Source: Fuerstiella sp. (lineage in GTDB: Bacteria > Planctomycetota > Planctomycetia > Planctomycetales > Planctomycetaceae). From it: DNA of 41,233 nt. The notes below the pieces were generated by a model. That model saw only the letters and a list, made by a program, of their open reading frames with translations, made no database searches and was not told the DNA's origin. The DNA lies in NCBI GenBank assembly GCA_014238335.1, contig JABABI010000040.1, forward strand, positions 1 through 41,233, read 5' to 3'. A program made the translations under genes and the position numbers. This document shows positions 24,136-32,015 of this stretch, in pieces. Numbering within the stretch: position 1 is the stretch's first letter; every line of letters starts with the position of its first letter.

Positions 24136-26001
24136 ATGCGCTCGGCCACTATTAACACATGGTTTCTTGGCGGTTTGATCTGCTTAAGCGGCTGCAACAG
24201 CGTACGAAACGGATTTGCCGAAAGAGATCCTTATCGCCCTGCGCCACCGTCCGCTGCCCCGGATCTGCATGCCGCAGCGGTATCCGCATTCGAGCCGGCT
24301 TCTTCGAGTTTTCCTGCCAATCGAGATCGGGCCGCTGTCAAAGAAAGCGTGGATTCACCGGTCACTCAAACATCTGGCGAATCGGCAGCCGCTGGTTCTG
24401 TCAGTGCTGAACAATCGCGACGTCTTACCCCTTCGCCAGTGACTCCTCGAAAGCTTCTTATTACTCCTGTGGGTCATGAGGTATCTGATAACCGACCGCA
24501 TGGCGACGGGACAATTACGCTTGACGGCCGCACGTACGAAATTCGACTGGTTGATCAACCCCTGGACACGCCCTTAGCGGATACCGGTTTCCGTAACGTT
24601 CGTGTCGCGTCTCAACAGACAGAATCTGCTGATGAACCGTTTCCCGGAAACGTGTTTACTTCGGCGTTGACGACCAACGCCATTGGGTCGGCCGATGTGG
24701 CTCCACCCAATGCGATGCTGATGAACCTGCCGAGTGCGCTGTCGATGATTGGTGGTGATCACCCGGCTGTGGGGCTTGCTCAGTGGAAAGTGCAGGAAGC
24801 CTACGCCAATCTGGATCAGGCCGAAGTGTTGTGGTTACCCAGCATTCAGACCGGCCTCAGTTTTCACCGGCACGATGGAAACCTCCAGGCAAGCAACGGA
24901 GATATTGTCGACGTCAATCGAAGTTCGCTGCAGTACGGATTGGGAGCAGGCACAGTCGGAGCGGGCACGACACCTCAGCCTGGTATTCGTGCACAGTTTC
25001 ATCTGGCCGATGCGATCTTCCAGCCCGACATTGCCCAAAAGACTGCGTGGGCAACGTGCCATGCGGAAAAGGCGGTCGTCAATCGGCAGCTTCGAGACGT
25101 TGCTGTGGCTTATTTAAGGCTGCTTGACGCTCATCAGCAGCTGACAATTCTGCTGGAAGTCAAAGATCGCACGGCCACGGTATCGAAAATCACGAACGAC
25201 TTTGCCGGGGCTGGCCAGGGTCTGCAGGCGGACGCCGATCGAATGCGGACAGAATTGAATCTTATTGAAGGTCGAATCGCGGCAGCTCACGAACAGGTAG
25301 ACGTCGCGACTGCACAACTGGCTCATGCTTTGAGCGCCGACCCCGGTCAAAAAATCATTCCGATGGACCCCACCGTCGTGCCGATCGAACTCGTTTCGCC
25401 CGAACTGGACAAAGGTGCCCTGATTGCTTCCGGCCTGTCGAATCGCCCGGAACTCAAGGAGTTGCAGGCTCTGGTCGCGGCAGCGTGTGATCGACATCGT
25501 CGCCAGAAATACGCACCATTTGTTCCCAGCGTACTGCTGGGTCTCAGTACAGGCGAGTTCGGTGGTGGCGTCGGCAGTTTCATCGGCAACGTGGACAACC
25601 GCTACGACTTCGATGCCATGGTGACATGGGAAATTCGCAACTTCGGCTTCGGCGAACGATCTGCCCGCCGACGTTCCCAGGCCCAGGTGCAGCAGGCGAT
25701 GTTCCGCAAAGTCAGTCTCATCGACGACGTTGCACGCGAAATCACGGAAGCTCACACGCAGGTGAAGCACCGCCGTGACCGCATGGCTGTCACCCAGACT
25801 TCTATTCAGTCAGCTCAGAGTTCATACGACCGAAACCTGAGCCGCATTCGCGAAGGCGAAGGTCTGCCGATTGAAGTTCTGCAGTCTGTGAAGGCGCTGG
25901 AAGCATCCCGTCGAGCATACCTCGATGCGGTAATCGCCTACAATGAAGCTCAGGTTCAGCTGCAGTGGGCCCTGGGATGGCAGGTGTCAGCCCCACAGTA
26001 A
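24136..26001 (+). CDS. TolC-like outer membrane efflux lipoprotein
   Basis: 621 residues with a strong ribosome site (AAGGAGG, 5 bases before ATG 24136). N-terminal LGGLICLSGC is a lipobox. Unusually, about 190 residues of low-similarity, Ser/Pro/Ala-rich sequence precede the channel domain. From LPSALSMIGGDHPAVGLAQ onward it has the two outer-membrane-efflux repeats: long amphipathic helices (WKVQEAYANLDQAEVLWLPSIQTG; RQLRDVAVAYLRLLDAHQQL; EITEAHTQVKHRRDRMAVTQ) with beta strands in between, ending in AQVQLQWALGWQ. It forms the outer-membrane duct for the RND system encoded divergently at 19164-23862. The N-terminal extension may span peptidoglycan or interact with the planctomycete cell wall; this is speculation. 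Confidence 0.92.
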   Translation: MRSATINTWFLGGLICLSGCNSVRNGFAERDPYRPAPPSAAPDLHAAAVSAFEPASSSFPANRDRAAVKESVDSPVTQTSGESAAAGSVSAEQSRRLTPSPVTPRKLLITPVGHEVSDNRPHGDGTITLDGRTYEIRLVDQPLDTPLADTGFRNVRVASQQTESADEPFPGNVFTSALTTNAIGSADVAPPNAMLMNLPSALSMIGGDHPAVGLAQWKVQEAYANLDQAEVLWLPSIQTGLSFHRHDGNLQASNGDIVDVNRSSLQYGLGAGTVGAGTTPQPGIRAQFHLADAIFQPDIAQKTAWATCHAEKAVVNRQLRDVAVAYLRLLDAHQQLTILLEVKDRTATVSKITNDFAGAGQGLQADADRMRTELNLIEGRIAAAHEQVDVATAQLAHALSADPGQKIIPMDPTVVPIELVSPELDKGALIASGLSNRPELKELQALVAAACDRHRRQKYAPFVPSVLLGLSTGEFGGGVGSFIGNVDNRYDFDAMVTWEIRNFGFGERSARRRSQAQVQQAMFRKVSLIDDVAREITEAHTQVKHRRDRMAVTQTSIQSAQSSYDRNLSRIREGEGLPIEVLQSVKALEASRRAYLDAVIAYNEAQVQLQWALGWQVSAPQ

Positions 26002-26203
26002 ACTTGCTCTGGTTCGTTTCTTCCGTTGTGCAGGCAGCCTGCCTGCGTCGCCTGTGTGCAACGCGCAGCCTGGCAGCCAGCGATACGGCAAATATGCGAG
26101 GGAATCAGGGGACGGACGTTGCCTGCTCGTCTGGAACATCCCCTGATCGTCTTTTCCCATGCCTGACTTTTGAGGCCGCACCCGGTGGTCTGTTTCAGCT
26201 GCC

Positions 26204-26563
26204 ATGAATCGTTTGTCCTGCAATGTCAATTCCTCGCTGCGAACTCTGCTGCTGACATGGCTTTGCCTTGGCTGCGGAAGAACGGTCTGTGCCGATGCCA
26301 TGATGGCGTCCACCATCGCCGAGGTGTCCGTCAACGACACATTTATTCGTGTGGATCAAAAAATCAGTCCCCGGGAGTTCGCTGCCTGCGCCGACATTCT
26401 TCCCGATGATCTGTATGAAGATCTGACCGGAAAGCGGCCTGGTGCGGCCTTGTCGAATGGCAGCACCAGCAGACGGCGGGCCCGGGATTGTGTTCCCACG
26501 ATTGCAGCAATACCATGCCGCCAGCTGAAGTGTTCTGCCGTTCCATCGAACTTGAGTGAGTGA
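26204..26563 (+). CDS. Small exported hypothetical protein, possibly truncated
   Basis: 119 residues from ATG 26204. Residues ~12-31 (LRTLLLTWLCLGCGRTVCAD) look like a signal peptide, and the following EVSVNDTFIRVDQKISPREFAACADILPDDLYEDLTG reads like a conserved beta-rich domain start. After about residue 80 composition becomes Ser/Arg/Cys-rich and non-conserved, so this may be the N-terminal remnant of a longer exported protein, the tail being out-of-frame sequence. No family recognised. It stands between the TolC-like gene and an M28 peptidase. Confidence 0.4.
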   Translation: MNRLSCNVNSSLRTLLLTWLCLGCGRTVCADAMMASTIAEVSVNDTFIRVDQKISPREFAACADILPDDLYEDLTGKRPGAALSNGSTSRRRARDCVPTIAAIPCRQLKCSAVPSNLSE

Positions 26564-26638
26564 AAGATCATGCCAGCCCCTCTTCCTTACTTTGTTCAAC
26601 TCGAATTCTGACAGGGCGTCAGGCCCTCACAATCACTC

Positions 26639-27544
26639 GTGAAAACAGACATTGAACGAATCTGGCAGCATGTGGAATGGATCGCGGCAGAGCCACGGTA
26701 TGCAGAATCGGACCGTCTGGAACAGTGCCGCGTTTACTGTGAACGTCATCTGACGGAATCCGGCTGGACGGTGGAACGTCGCCCGTTTGCAGCGGACGAT
26801 CAGATGTTGCGATCCACGAACGGCATCAATCTTGTCGCTCGACGAAACTCATCGGCGGTTCCGGACTCCGGCGTCTTCGTCCTGGGGGCGCATCTTGATT
26901 CTCGGGAAAACACCCCGGGAGCAGATGACAACGCGTCAGCGGTTGCCGTTCTGCTGGAGATCGCGCGACTGCTGGGTTCAGCGAACAACGCCACTGTTCC
27001 ACAGGGCGTGGACCTGGAGCTGGTTGTCTTTGACCTTGAAGAACTGGGAATGCTGGGGGGAGCGTTTCATGCCGAGTCGTGCCGCCAGCAGAACCGATCG
27101 CTGATCGGGATGGTTTCGCTCGAAATGCTGGGCTACTGCAGCCATGAACCAGGCAGTCAGACTCTGCCTGAGGGCCTGCAGGGTATTTATCCGGACGTCG
27201 GCAACTTCATCGCGGTGGTCGGCAATCAGAATTCAGGGAACTTGATTCAGAATTTTGCAGAAGCATTTCAGCGGGTCGACCAGCTGCCGTGTGAGTCATT
27301 ACAGGTGCCCGACAACGGACTGCTTCTTCCGCCAACTCGCTTGAGCGACCACAGTCCATTTTGGGACGCAGGCTTTCCGGCGCTAATGATCACAGACACA
27401 AGTTTCCTGCGGAATCCGCATTATCACGAACCGTCCGACACACCGGAAACTCTGGACCGCGATTTCCTGCACAAGGTTGCCGAAGGTGTCCTGAATGCGG
27501 TCAGTCCACTGAAGGGGCCATCGACCGGAAAAACCGAGTCCTAG
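26639..27544 (+). CDS. M28 family zinc aminopeptidase-like hydrolase
   Basis: 301 residues from GTG 26639; no better start upstream. M28 metal ligands are all visible: His85 in LGAHLDS, the bridging Asp97 in GADDNASAVAVLLEIAR, the catalytic Glu pair 134/135 in VVFDLEELGMLGG, and the C-terminal His in NPHYHEPSDTPETLD (His261 or 263). VSLEMLGY supplies the further Glu. The fold is the co-catalytic di-zinc aminopeptidase/glutaminyl-cyclase type. There is no obvious signal peptide, so cytoplasmic action on peptides is likely, which differs from many exported M28 enzymes. Substrate not known. It is convergent with the PQQ-propeller gene, with a palindromic repeat between their stops. Confidence 0.9.
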   Translation: MKTDIERIWQHVEWIAAEPRYAESDRLEQCRVYCERHLTESGWTVERRPFAADDQMLRSTNGINLVARRNSSAVPDSGVFVLGAHLDSRENTPGADDNASAVAVLLEIARLLGSANNATVPQGVDLELVVFDLEELGMLGGAFHAESCRQQNRSLIGMVSLEMLGYCSHEPGSQTLPEGLQGIYPDVGNFIAVVGNQNSGNLIQNFAEAFQRVDQLPCESLQVPDNGLLLPPTRLSDHSPFWDAGFPALMITDTSFLRNPHYHEPSDTPETLDRDFLHKVAEGVLNAVSPLKGPSTGKTES

Positions 27545-27698
27545 GCCGAGGTGCTGCTTCGTCGGCAGTATTCCGGAACGGCACTGCGTCTGATCCGCGT
27601 GCTTCAATTCGATTCATGCGACAAAGCAGCATGCAATGGGAAACGATTCTCTCCATTAAGGTGGGTTCGTGAATTGAGAGCCCTGGTCCCGGGATGCA

Positions 27699-27744
27699 CA
27701 GCGGAGCTTTGCGGATATGCGTTCCCAAACTGGAGTTTGGGAAC
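27699..27744 (-). repeat. Palindromic repeat copy C (reverse orientation)
   Basis: Hairpin 1 has a perfect 10-base stem here (GTTCCCAAAC / GTTTGGGAAC, loop TGGA, 27721-27744). Beside it lies a decayed hairpin 2 (CGCAAAGCTCCGCTG on the minus strand, 27699-27713). It sits between the convergent M28 peptidase and PQQ-propeller genes and may act as a bidirectional mRNA 3' end. Confidence 0.75.
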
Positions 27745-27756
27745 GAGGAAGGCGTG

Positions 27757-28878
27757 CTACAACTCAGTGCAGACGAGTTTTTTTTCACCGCGAATGTACA
27801 GGTGACGGCCCACAATGGCAGGGTGGGAATACAGTGGCAGGTCTTCTTCGAAGATTCGCTGTCGGGCGATGATGTTCTTGCTACCGTCGGCATTCAGCAG
27901 GAGCAACTGTCCATTGCCAACAACGATGATCCTTTCGTCAGAGGCAATGATGGCGGCGTAGTCAGAAAGGGCGGAGTCGCGGATTCGCCAGAGCTCGTTC
28001 AGGCCATCTGTTCCGTCAAGGCAATACAGGAAGCGATTCACACAATACACTCGGCCGTTGACCACAACTGGTGAACTCATGTTCGGCCGCAGTTGTGAAT
28101 TGTAAGCTACGGGGCGCGCGTCGATTCTACCACCGTTCGTGAACGGGTACAGACGCGTTCCGTTGTTTTCTGTTGTCACCAGAAGTCGGCCTTCGTGTGC
28201 GACCGGCGTGGGAACATTAAAGTCGCCCGCTACCGTCGGTTTCACGGTCCACAATCTGCGGCCCGTTTGTATATCCCAGCCGCCGAGCGAATCGGCATCA
28301 TGACCGACAATCTGTCTTTGGTCACCAAATTTTCCGACAATCAGCGAACCGTACGAAGGTCCCGTGCCGCGTGAAGTCCAGATGATCGCGCCGGTGTCGG
28401 GGTTCAATGCCACCAGCGACGCTTCTGCCGCGCCTGGCGCCACGATAAGTCTGCCGTCAATAAGCAGAGGAGAACCACAGTAGCCCCATGGCAGATCTGC
28501 TGCAGGTTGGAATTTGTCACGGAGATTCTGTTCCCAGATAACCTTTCCATGGGCCAGGTTGATACAGAGCAGCGCGCCGTGAGCTCCCAGACAAAATACC
28601 CGATCGCCATCAATGAGTGGCGTTGCCCGCGGCGAGTTTCCGTAGTCGAGGGCGCCGATGGACAGCCGCTGCACATCCCACAACAGCCGACCTGTGTCTG
28701 CGTCGCAACAGCGGAAACAATCGTGGAAGTCGTCCAGGTCGCGATCCCCGAAGACGACATATCTGTCGGTGGCGGCGATACCACCGAGGCCCGTATGGGC
28801 AAGCGGCAACTCCCACAGAACACCCGGATTTTCCGTCAATGTCGCTGGCAGTTCCCGGACCCGTCCATCACGGCTCAC
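27757..28878 (-). CDS. PQQ-type beta-propeller protein (likely C-terminal part of a -1 frameshift fusion)
   Basis: 373 codons from GTG 28878. The chain is made of PQQ-like blades: TGRLLWDVQRL, HGKVIWEQNLRD, NPDTGAIIWTSRG, IQTGRRLWTVKP, DGLNELWRI, each with the W-motif. No Asp/His set for true quinoprotein dehydrogenase activity is evident, so it is probably a binding or scaffold propeller. The conserved first blade, PGWRGVSRDGRV, begins upstream of the GTG: reading back in frame gives ATADAAFWPGWRG up to the poly-A tract at 28921-28929. The listed start therefore cuts the first blade and leaves no signal peptide. A -1 shift at the slippery site 28920-28926 would join it to the PhnD-like protein (295 + 387 residues). 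Confidence 0.8.
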   Translation of the reverse strand: MSRDGRVRELPATLTENPGVLWELPLAHTGLGGIAATDRYVVFGDRDLDDFHDCFRCCDADTGRLLWDVQRLSIGALDYGNSPRATPLIDGDRVFCLGAHGALLCINLAHGKVIWEQNLRDKFQPAADLPWGYCGSPLLIDGRLIVAPGAAEASLVALNPDTGAIIWTSRGTGPSYGSLIVGKFGDQRQIVGHDADSLGGWDIQTGRRLWTVKPTVAGDFNVPTPVAHEGRLLVTTENNGTRLYPFTNGGRIDARPVAYNSQLRPNMSSPVVVNGRVYCVNRFLYCLDGTDGLNELWRIRDSALSDYAAIIASDERIIVVGNGQLLLLNADGSKNIIARQRIFEEDLPLYSHPAIVGRHLYIRGEKKLVCTEL

Positions 28879-28916
28879 GCCTCGCCAACCAGGCCAGAAT
28901 GCGGCATCGGCGGTGG

Positions 28917-28929
28917 CTACTTTTTTTTT
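28917..28929 (-). promoter_or_regulatory. Candidate -1 ribosomal frameshift site (A AAA AAG, stop adjacent)
   Basis: On the minus strand the end of the PhnD-like gene reads GCA AAA AAA AAG TAG (nine A). The heptamer A AAA AAG (28920-28926) is in the correct X XXY YYZ register, the same type used by dnaX. Slipping back one base gives GTA GCC ACC GCC GAT and enters the PQQ frame without a stop. The nine-A tract would also permit transcriptional slippage. Confidence 0.6.
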
Positions 28930-29804
28930 GCGACCGTCGGTGCGACAGAGGTTGTGGTGTCGGTGATCGGCAGAAATCCGACCAGAGATTCCATGGCCTC
29001 CAGCACCTTCGGTTTTGTCGCCATGTCCAGCAGCGCCGCCTTGATCCGGTCGCGTTCCGCAACGGGCAGGCCCTTTGCGGCGAACGCTGTGACAAAGGCC
29101 ACCGGGGCTGTTTTCCCGACAACTCTAAGGTCGCCTTTCCTGATAGTACCGCAGCCTTCCAGCAGTGGCTGAGCATAACTGGAAATCGCTGCAGCAGTCT
29201 TTGACTTCGGACCAAGATCGATAACTTTGCATGCGCCGTCGCTGCAGGCAAGATCGATCGTCAGCTTTCGCGGAATCTGAATGCCGGCGGCTGTCAGAAG
29301 TTTCTGCGCTGCGGAATGCTTTTCGTCCGCCTCGGAAGGACCAAAAATAATGGTGTACCCGCCCAAATCACTGACTGATTTTGCGGGATCGTCCCGGTTG
29401 ACCACAATCAGGCCGTGCTGCTGTGTCGACCCCTGCATGTCGGTCAGCTGTCCAATTGGCAGAACTGCAACCTTCGATGCGCTGGAGTCGGCACGAACGA
29501 CCGAGTCTTTGCCGATGATAAGATCTGCCTTGCCTCCCGATTTTCGCAGCGCAGCCTTCAGAGTCTGACCAAAGGTTACTTTAACCTTCCGCCCAAGTGC
29601 TGCTGCAAGGTGCTCCGCAAGCACTTCGTACCTTCGCTGAGCATATCCTTCCACACATGGGCACGACAAAGGAGCCGCCAGTGGATCCATCACAACTAAT
29701 GACAGAGGTGCGGCAGTATTCTCCGCAGCGGCAGCGGCGTGAACAGACATTACTGTCGCGTTCAGCAAAAACAGAATTATGACTGAGAATCGGTGGATGC
29801 TCAT
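28917..29804 (-). CDS. Exported PhnD-like periplasmic binding protein
   Basis: 295 residues with a signal peptide (MSIHRFSVIILFLLNATVMSVHA). The mature region has the type II periplasmic-binding layout of the PhnD/SsuA group: a first lobe with RRYEVLAEHLAAALGRKVKV and LIIGKDSVVRAD, and a second lobe with TQQHGLIVVNRDDPAKSVSDLGGYTIIFG, the latter a hallmark of PhnD-type proteins. It is divergent from phosphonate transport: no ABC permease or ATPase gene is nearby. Extra cysteines stand out (CPC near residue 48, CSDGAC, CGTI). The start overlaps the NHL gene stop by ATGA, so coupled. The last codons are GCA AAA AAA AAG TAG, a canonical A AAA AAG slippery site touching the stop. Confidence 0.88.
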   Translation of the reverse strand: MSIHRFSVIILFLLNATVMSVHAAAAAENTAAPLSLVVMDPLAAPLSCPCVEGYAQRRYEVLAEHLAAALGRKVKVTFGQTLKAALRKSGGKADLIIGKDSVVRADSSASKVAVLPIGQLTDMQGSTQQHGLIVVNRDDPAKSVSDLGGYTIIFGPSEADEKHSAAQKLLTAAGIQIPRKLTIDLACSDGACKVIDLGPKSKTAAAISSYAQPLLEGCGTIRKGDLRVVGKTAPVAFVTAFAAKGLPVAERDRIKAALLDMATKPKVLEAMESLVGFLPITDTTTSVAPTVAKKK

Positions 29805-31060
29805 GAACCCGTCTCCTGCGTGCCAGCTGTTGTCTGTTCGCCCGTTTGCTTTGGTCTGGTCTTCATCACGACGATATGATTCCTGGTCAGGTCGAGCATA
29901 TAGACTTTGTCTGTGTTGGGCGACACAGCGATCGACACGTTCTTGCAGCCGGGCACGAGGTCAACATCACCAACGTAGGCAACAAACTTACCGTCAGCAT
30001 TGAATCGCTTAATACGCCCTGTGCCGGACTCCGCCGTGAAGACTTCACCCGCTCCGTTGAAACAGACATTCATGGGATTACAGCAGCTTGAAAAACCATT
30101 GATTCCCGTACGATCACCCTTGCCCCAGGTTGTCACCTGTTCTCCGTTTGTGTCGTAGCGCACGACTCGGTGGCGGGAATTTTCTGCGACGAACAGTCCG
30201 TTCCTGCAGCACTGGACGTCCATCTGACCGCAGCATCCACTGAGGCCTTTGATGATGACGCTGCCTCCCGATAACTCGTTGTCCATTCGCCAGACTTCAT
30301 AGCCATATCCGGTCGTGCCTCGAGTTGCCACAAACACATGATCACCACCGGAACTGATAGACGAGATACGCATCTTCGATTTGATCATATTTTGAACCTG
30401 CTGCTGTATGGCGTCTTCGCTGGGCCCGCTGTCTGTTTTCTGTTCCTGCGGCTGGGCTGCAGCTTGTTGCTTGAACCGTTCCAGGGTGGCAGGAAGCAAC
30501 TTAAGCGTCCGCTCTTCCTGTTCATTCAGCGTTCCCTTCTGTGCCTTTTCTTCCAGCTGATCAATCACGCGTTCGTAAAGTGCGATCCGTGATCCGAGGC
30601 TGTTTGGAGAACGTGTCAGCATGGAGACGGCCTCTTTACGCAGTTTTTCCACGCTGGCACGCAGGGCAGCGGCGTGAGGCGATTCTGCCTGCTGTAGTTC
30701 CTTGCCCGTAGCGTCGAAACGCATCAGCTTTCCTTCGCCACCCACCAGGATTGTTCCATTGTTCGCCACATTGATGGCCTCAGGCTTTACAGCGACAGCC
30801 CACGAACGCAAAACCTTGCCATCATCATTGATAATGCGAACTTCACCGGGCCCGCTGCCGCATGCTGCGACAATCTGCCCTTTGCGGTTCAGGCAAAACG
30901 CATTGATCGGCATCGCGGGAACCTCGTCGGCGGATACCCTGATAATGGCGACCTGTTGATGGGTGGCATCGGCGTCGATGCTCTCGGGAGTCCTGATGTC
31001 GGCCACGGCAGACCCGGACAGACAGGCGATCATGCACAGGGCGAACTGAATTCGTAGCAC
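29801..31060 (-). CDS. Exported NHL-repeat propeller with Cys-pair motifs
   Basis: 419 residues, signal peptide MLRIQFALCMIACLSGSAVA. Propeller blades in NHL style: INAFCLNRKGQIVAACGSGPGEVRIIN, GEGKLMRFDATGKEL, GLFVAENSRHRVVRYDTNGE, EVFTAESGTGRIKRFNADGK and KVYMLDLTRNHIVVMK. A helical insertion (residues ~115-215, Glu/Gln/Lys-rich) divides the propeller. Two striking Cys clusters sit on adjacent blades: GCCGQMDVQCC and SSCCNPMNVC, six or more Cys in a 70-residue stretch, which could be disulfides or a metal/cluster site. It is the first gene of the NHL-PhnD-PQQ operon and couples to the PhnD-like gene by ATGA. Function unknown. Confidence 0.87.
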   Translation of the reverse strand: MLRIQFALCMIACLSGSAVADIRTPESIDADATHQQVAIIRVSADEVPAMPINAFCLNRKGQIVAACGSGPGEVRIINDDGKVLRSWAVAVKPEAINVANNGTILVGGEGKLMRFDATGKELQQAESPHAAALRASVEKLRKEAVSMLTRSPNSLGSRIALYERVIDQLEEKAQKGTLNEQEERTLKLLPATLERFKQQAAAQPQEQKTDSGPSEDAIQQQVQNMIKSKMRISSISSGGDHVFVATRGTTGYGYEVWRMDNELSGGSVIIKGLSGCCGQMDVQCCRNGLFVAENSRHRVVRYDTNGEQVTTWGKGDRTGINGFSSCCNPMNVCFNGAGEVFTAESGTGRIKRFNADGKFVAYVGDVDLVPGCKNVSIAVSPNTDKVYMLDLTRNHIVVMKTRPKQTGEQTTAGTQETGS

Positions 31061-32015
31061 GGGAATTCTCCGTTAATTCGAAACGACAGGCTCAGGGTAG
31101 CAGCTTACGTAAGTGTGACAATCTATTACGTAATTGAGAAGAGAAACATATCCGAAGGGAAGTTCCACAGTGAAGTCGCTCGATCTTCAGGTGTGGCCAA
31201 ACTCATCAGAGAACTACTTCCTTCACAGGGACGCATGTAAATGGGATGGTGTTTCCAGCGCGAATCATTTGGATACAATGAGTCATCGGCCGAACGAAGT
31301 TCGGCCCCGGCAGCAGCATGTTCCTAACGGCACTTCGCCCGGCCCGTCTGCAGGTTGAATCACGCCAGCAAACAGCCGGCAATGGGAAGTGTCACCCTCT
31401 ATTGCTGCATCGTCGCAAAGGGAGAGCTTGATCCTGCGGATCGCAGGGCCGGAATCCCCTGGGGAAAGGCGACTCAATTGAGTTGCCTTTGTGACCGTTT
31501 GATTGTTCAGCTCAGACTAAGCCGCCCGTCGCTTCTTTCGCCGGCCAAACCCCGAAATCCAGTGAGCCAATGTCGAGAAAGACGAAAGCCGTGGGTTCGG
31601 GGACTGCGGTCGCTCCAGAGACTAACAACCAACAGAATTGGGGCTCACTGTCACTGAGCGCATTATCTTTGACAGCTGCAAGCAATGAGACAAAGAAAGA
31701 CAAGTAATCTCTCGTGCCCGGGGAAGTTCCGTCGTGTGGCAATCTTCCGGTGCAGCCCGCTCAGCATCCATCTGCATGGGCTGGAGAAGGCCTGTCATGG
31801 TCGAGCGTGTTCCGGCAGAGAATGAAAAGTGAACATTGCTCAATCGTGCCTGCACTATGCCAGCGACTTTTCCGCCGGATTTTGTCGACGCCTTTTGTGT
31901 TCTCCCACTGACACACAATCTCACTGCGCGTATACTCCACCCACTTTTGCTGCCGCGACAGCAGCTTCTTTGGACGGTTTAACGCAGCGCCAGCTCTAAA
32001 CGCTGAGAGGTTTCA
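31061..32015. other. Gene-poor region with palindromes and a PEP-CTERM relic
   Basis: About 950 bases with no intact gene. It holds the hairpin GGCCGAAC-GAA-GTTCGGCC (31288-31306), a near-perfect palindrome (31465-31490, centre CTCAATTGAG, flanked by AAAGGC/GCCTTT), and the PEP-CTERM relic at 31517-31610. The last 100 bases before the 32016 gene should contain its promoter. Short open frames elsewhere here lack any protein-like pattern. Confidence 0.6.
31517..31610 (-). pseudogene. Relic of a PEP-CTERM protein C-terminus
   Basis: One minus-strand frame reads ATAVPEPTAFVFLDIGSLDFGVW; the next frame continues as RRKKRRAA and a TAG stop. Removing one base at 31544 joins them into VPEPTAF...LDFGVWRRKKRRAA, the exact tripartite layout of a PEP-CTERM exosortase signal (VPEP motif, hydrophobic helix, Arg/Lys cluster at the very end). 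Two Asp sit where family members have Gly (L-G-IGSL-G), consistent with G-to-A mutations. No recognisable protein remains upstream, so this is the tail of a deleted gene. Confidence 0.75.

Noticed and set aside
31355..31657. 100-residue plus-strand frame
   Set aside because: Antisense to the PEP-CTERM relic and Cys/Arg-rich; no family pattern.
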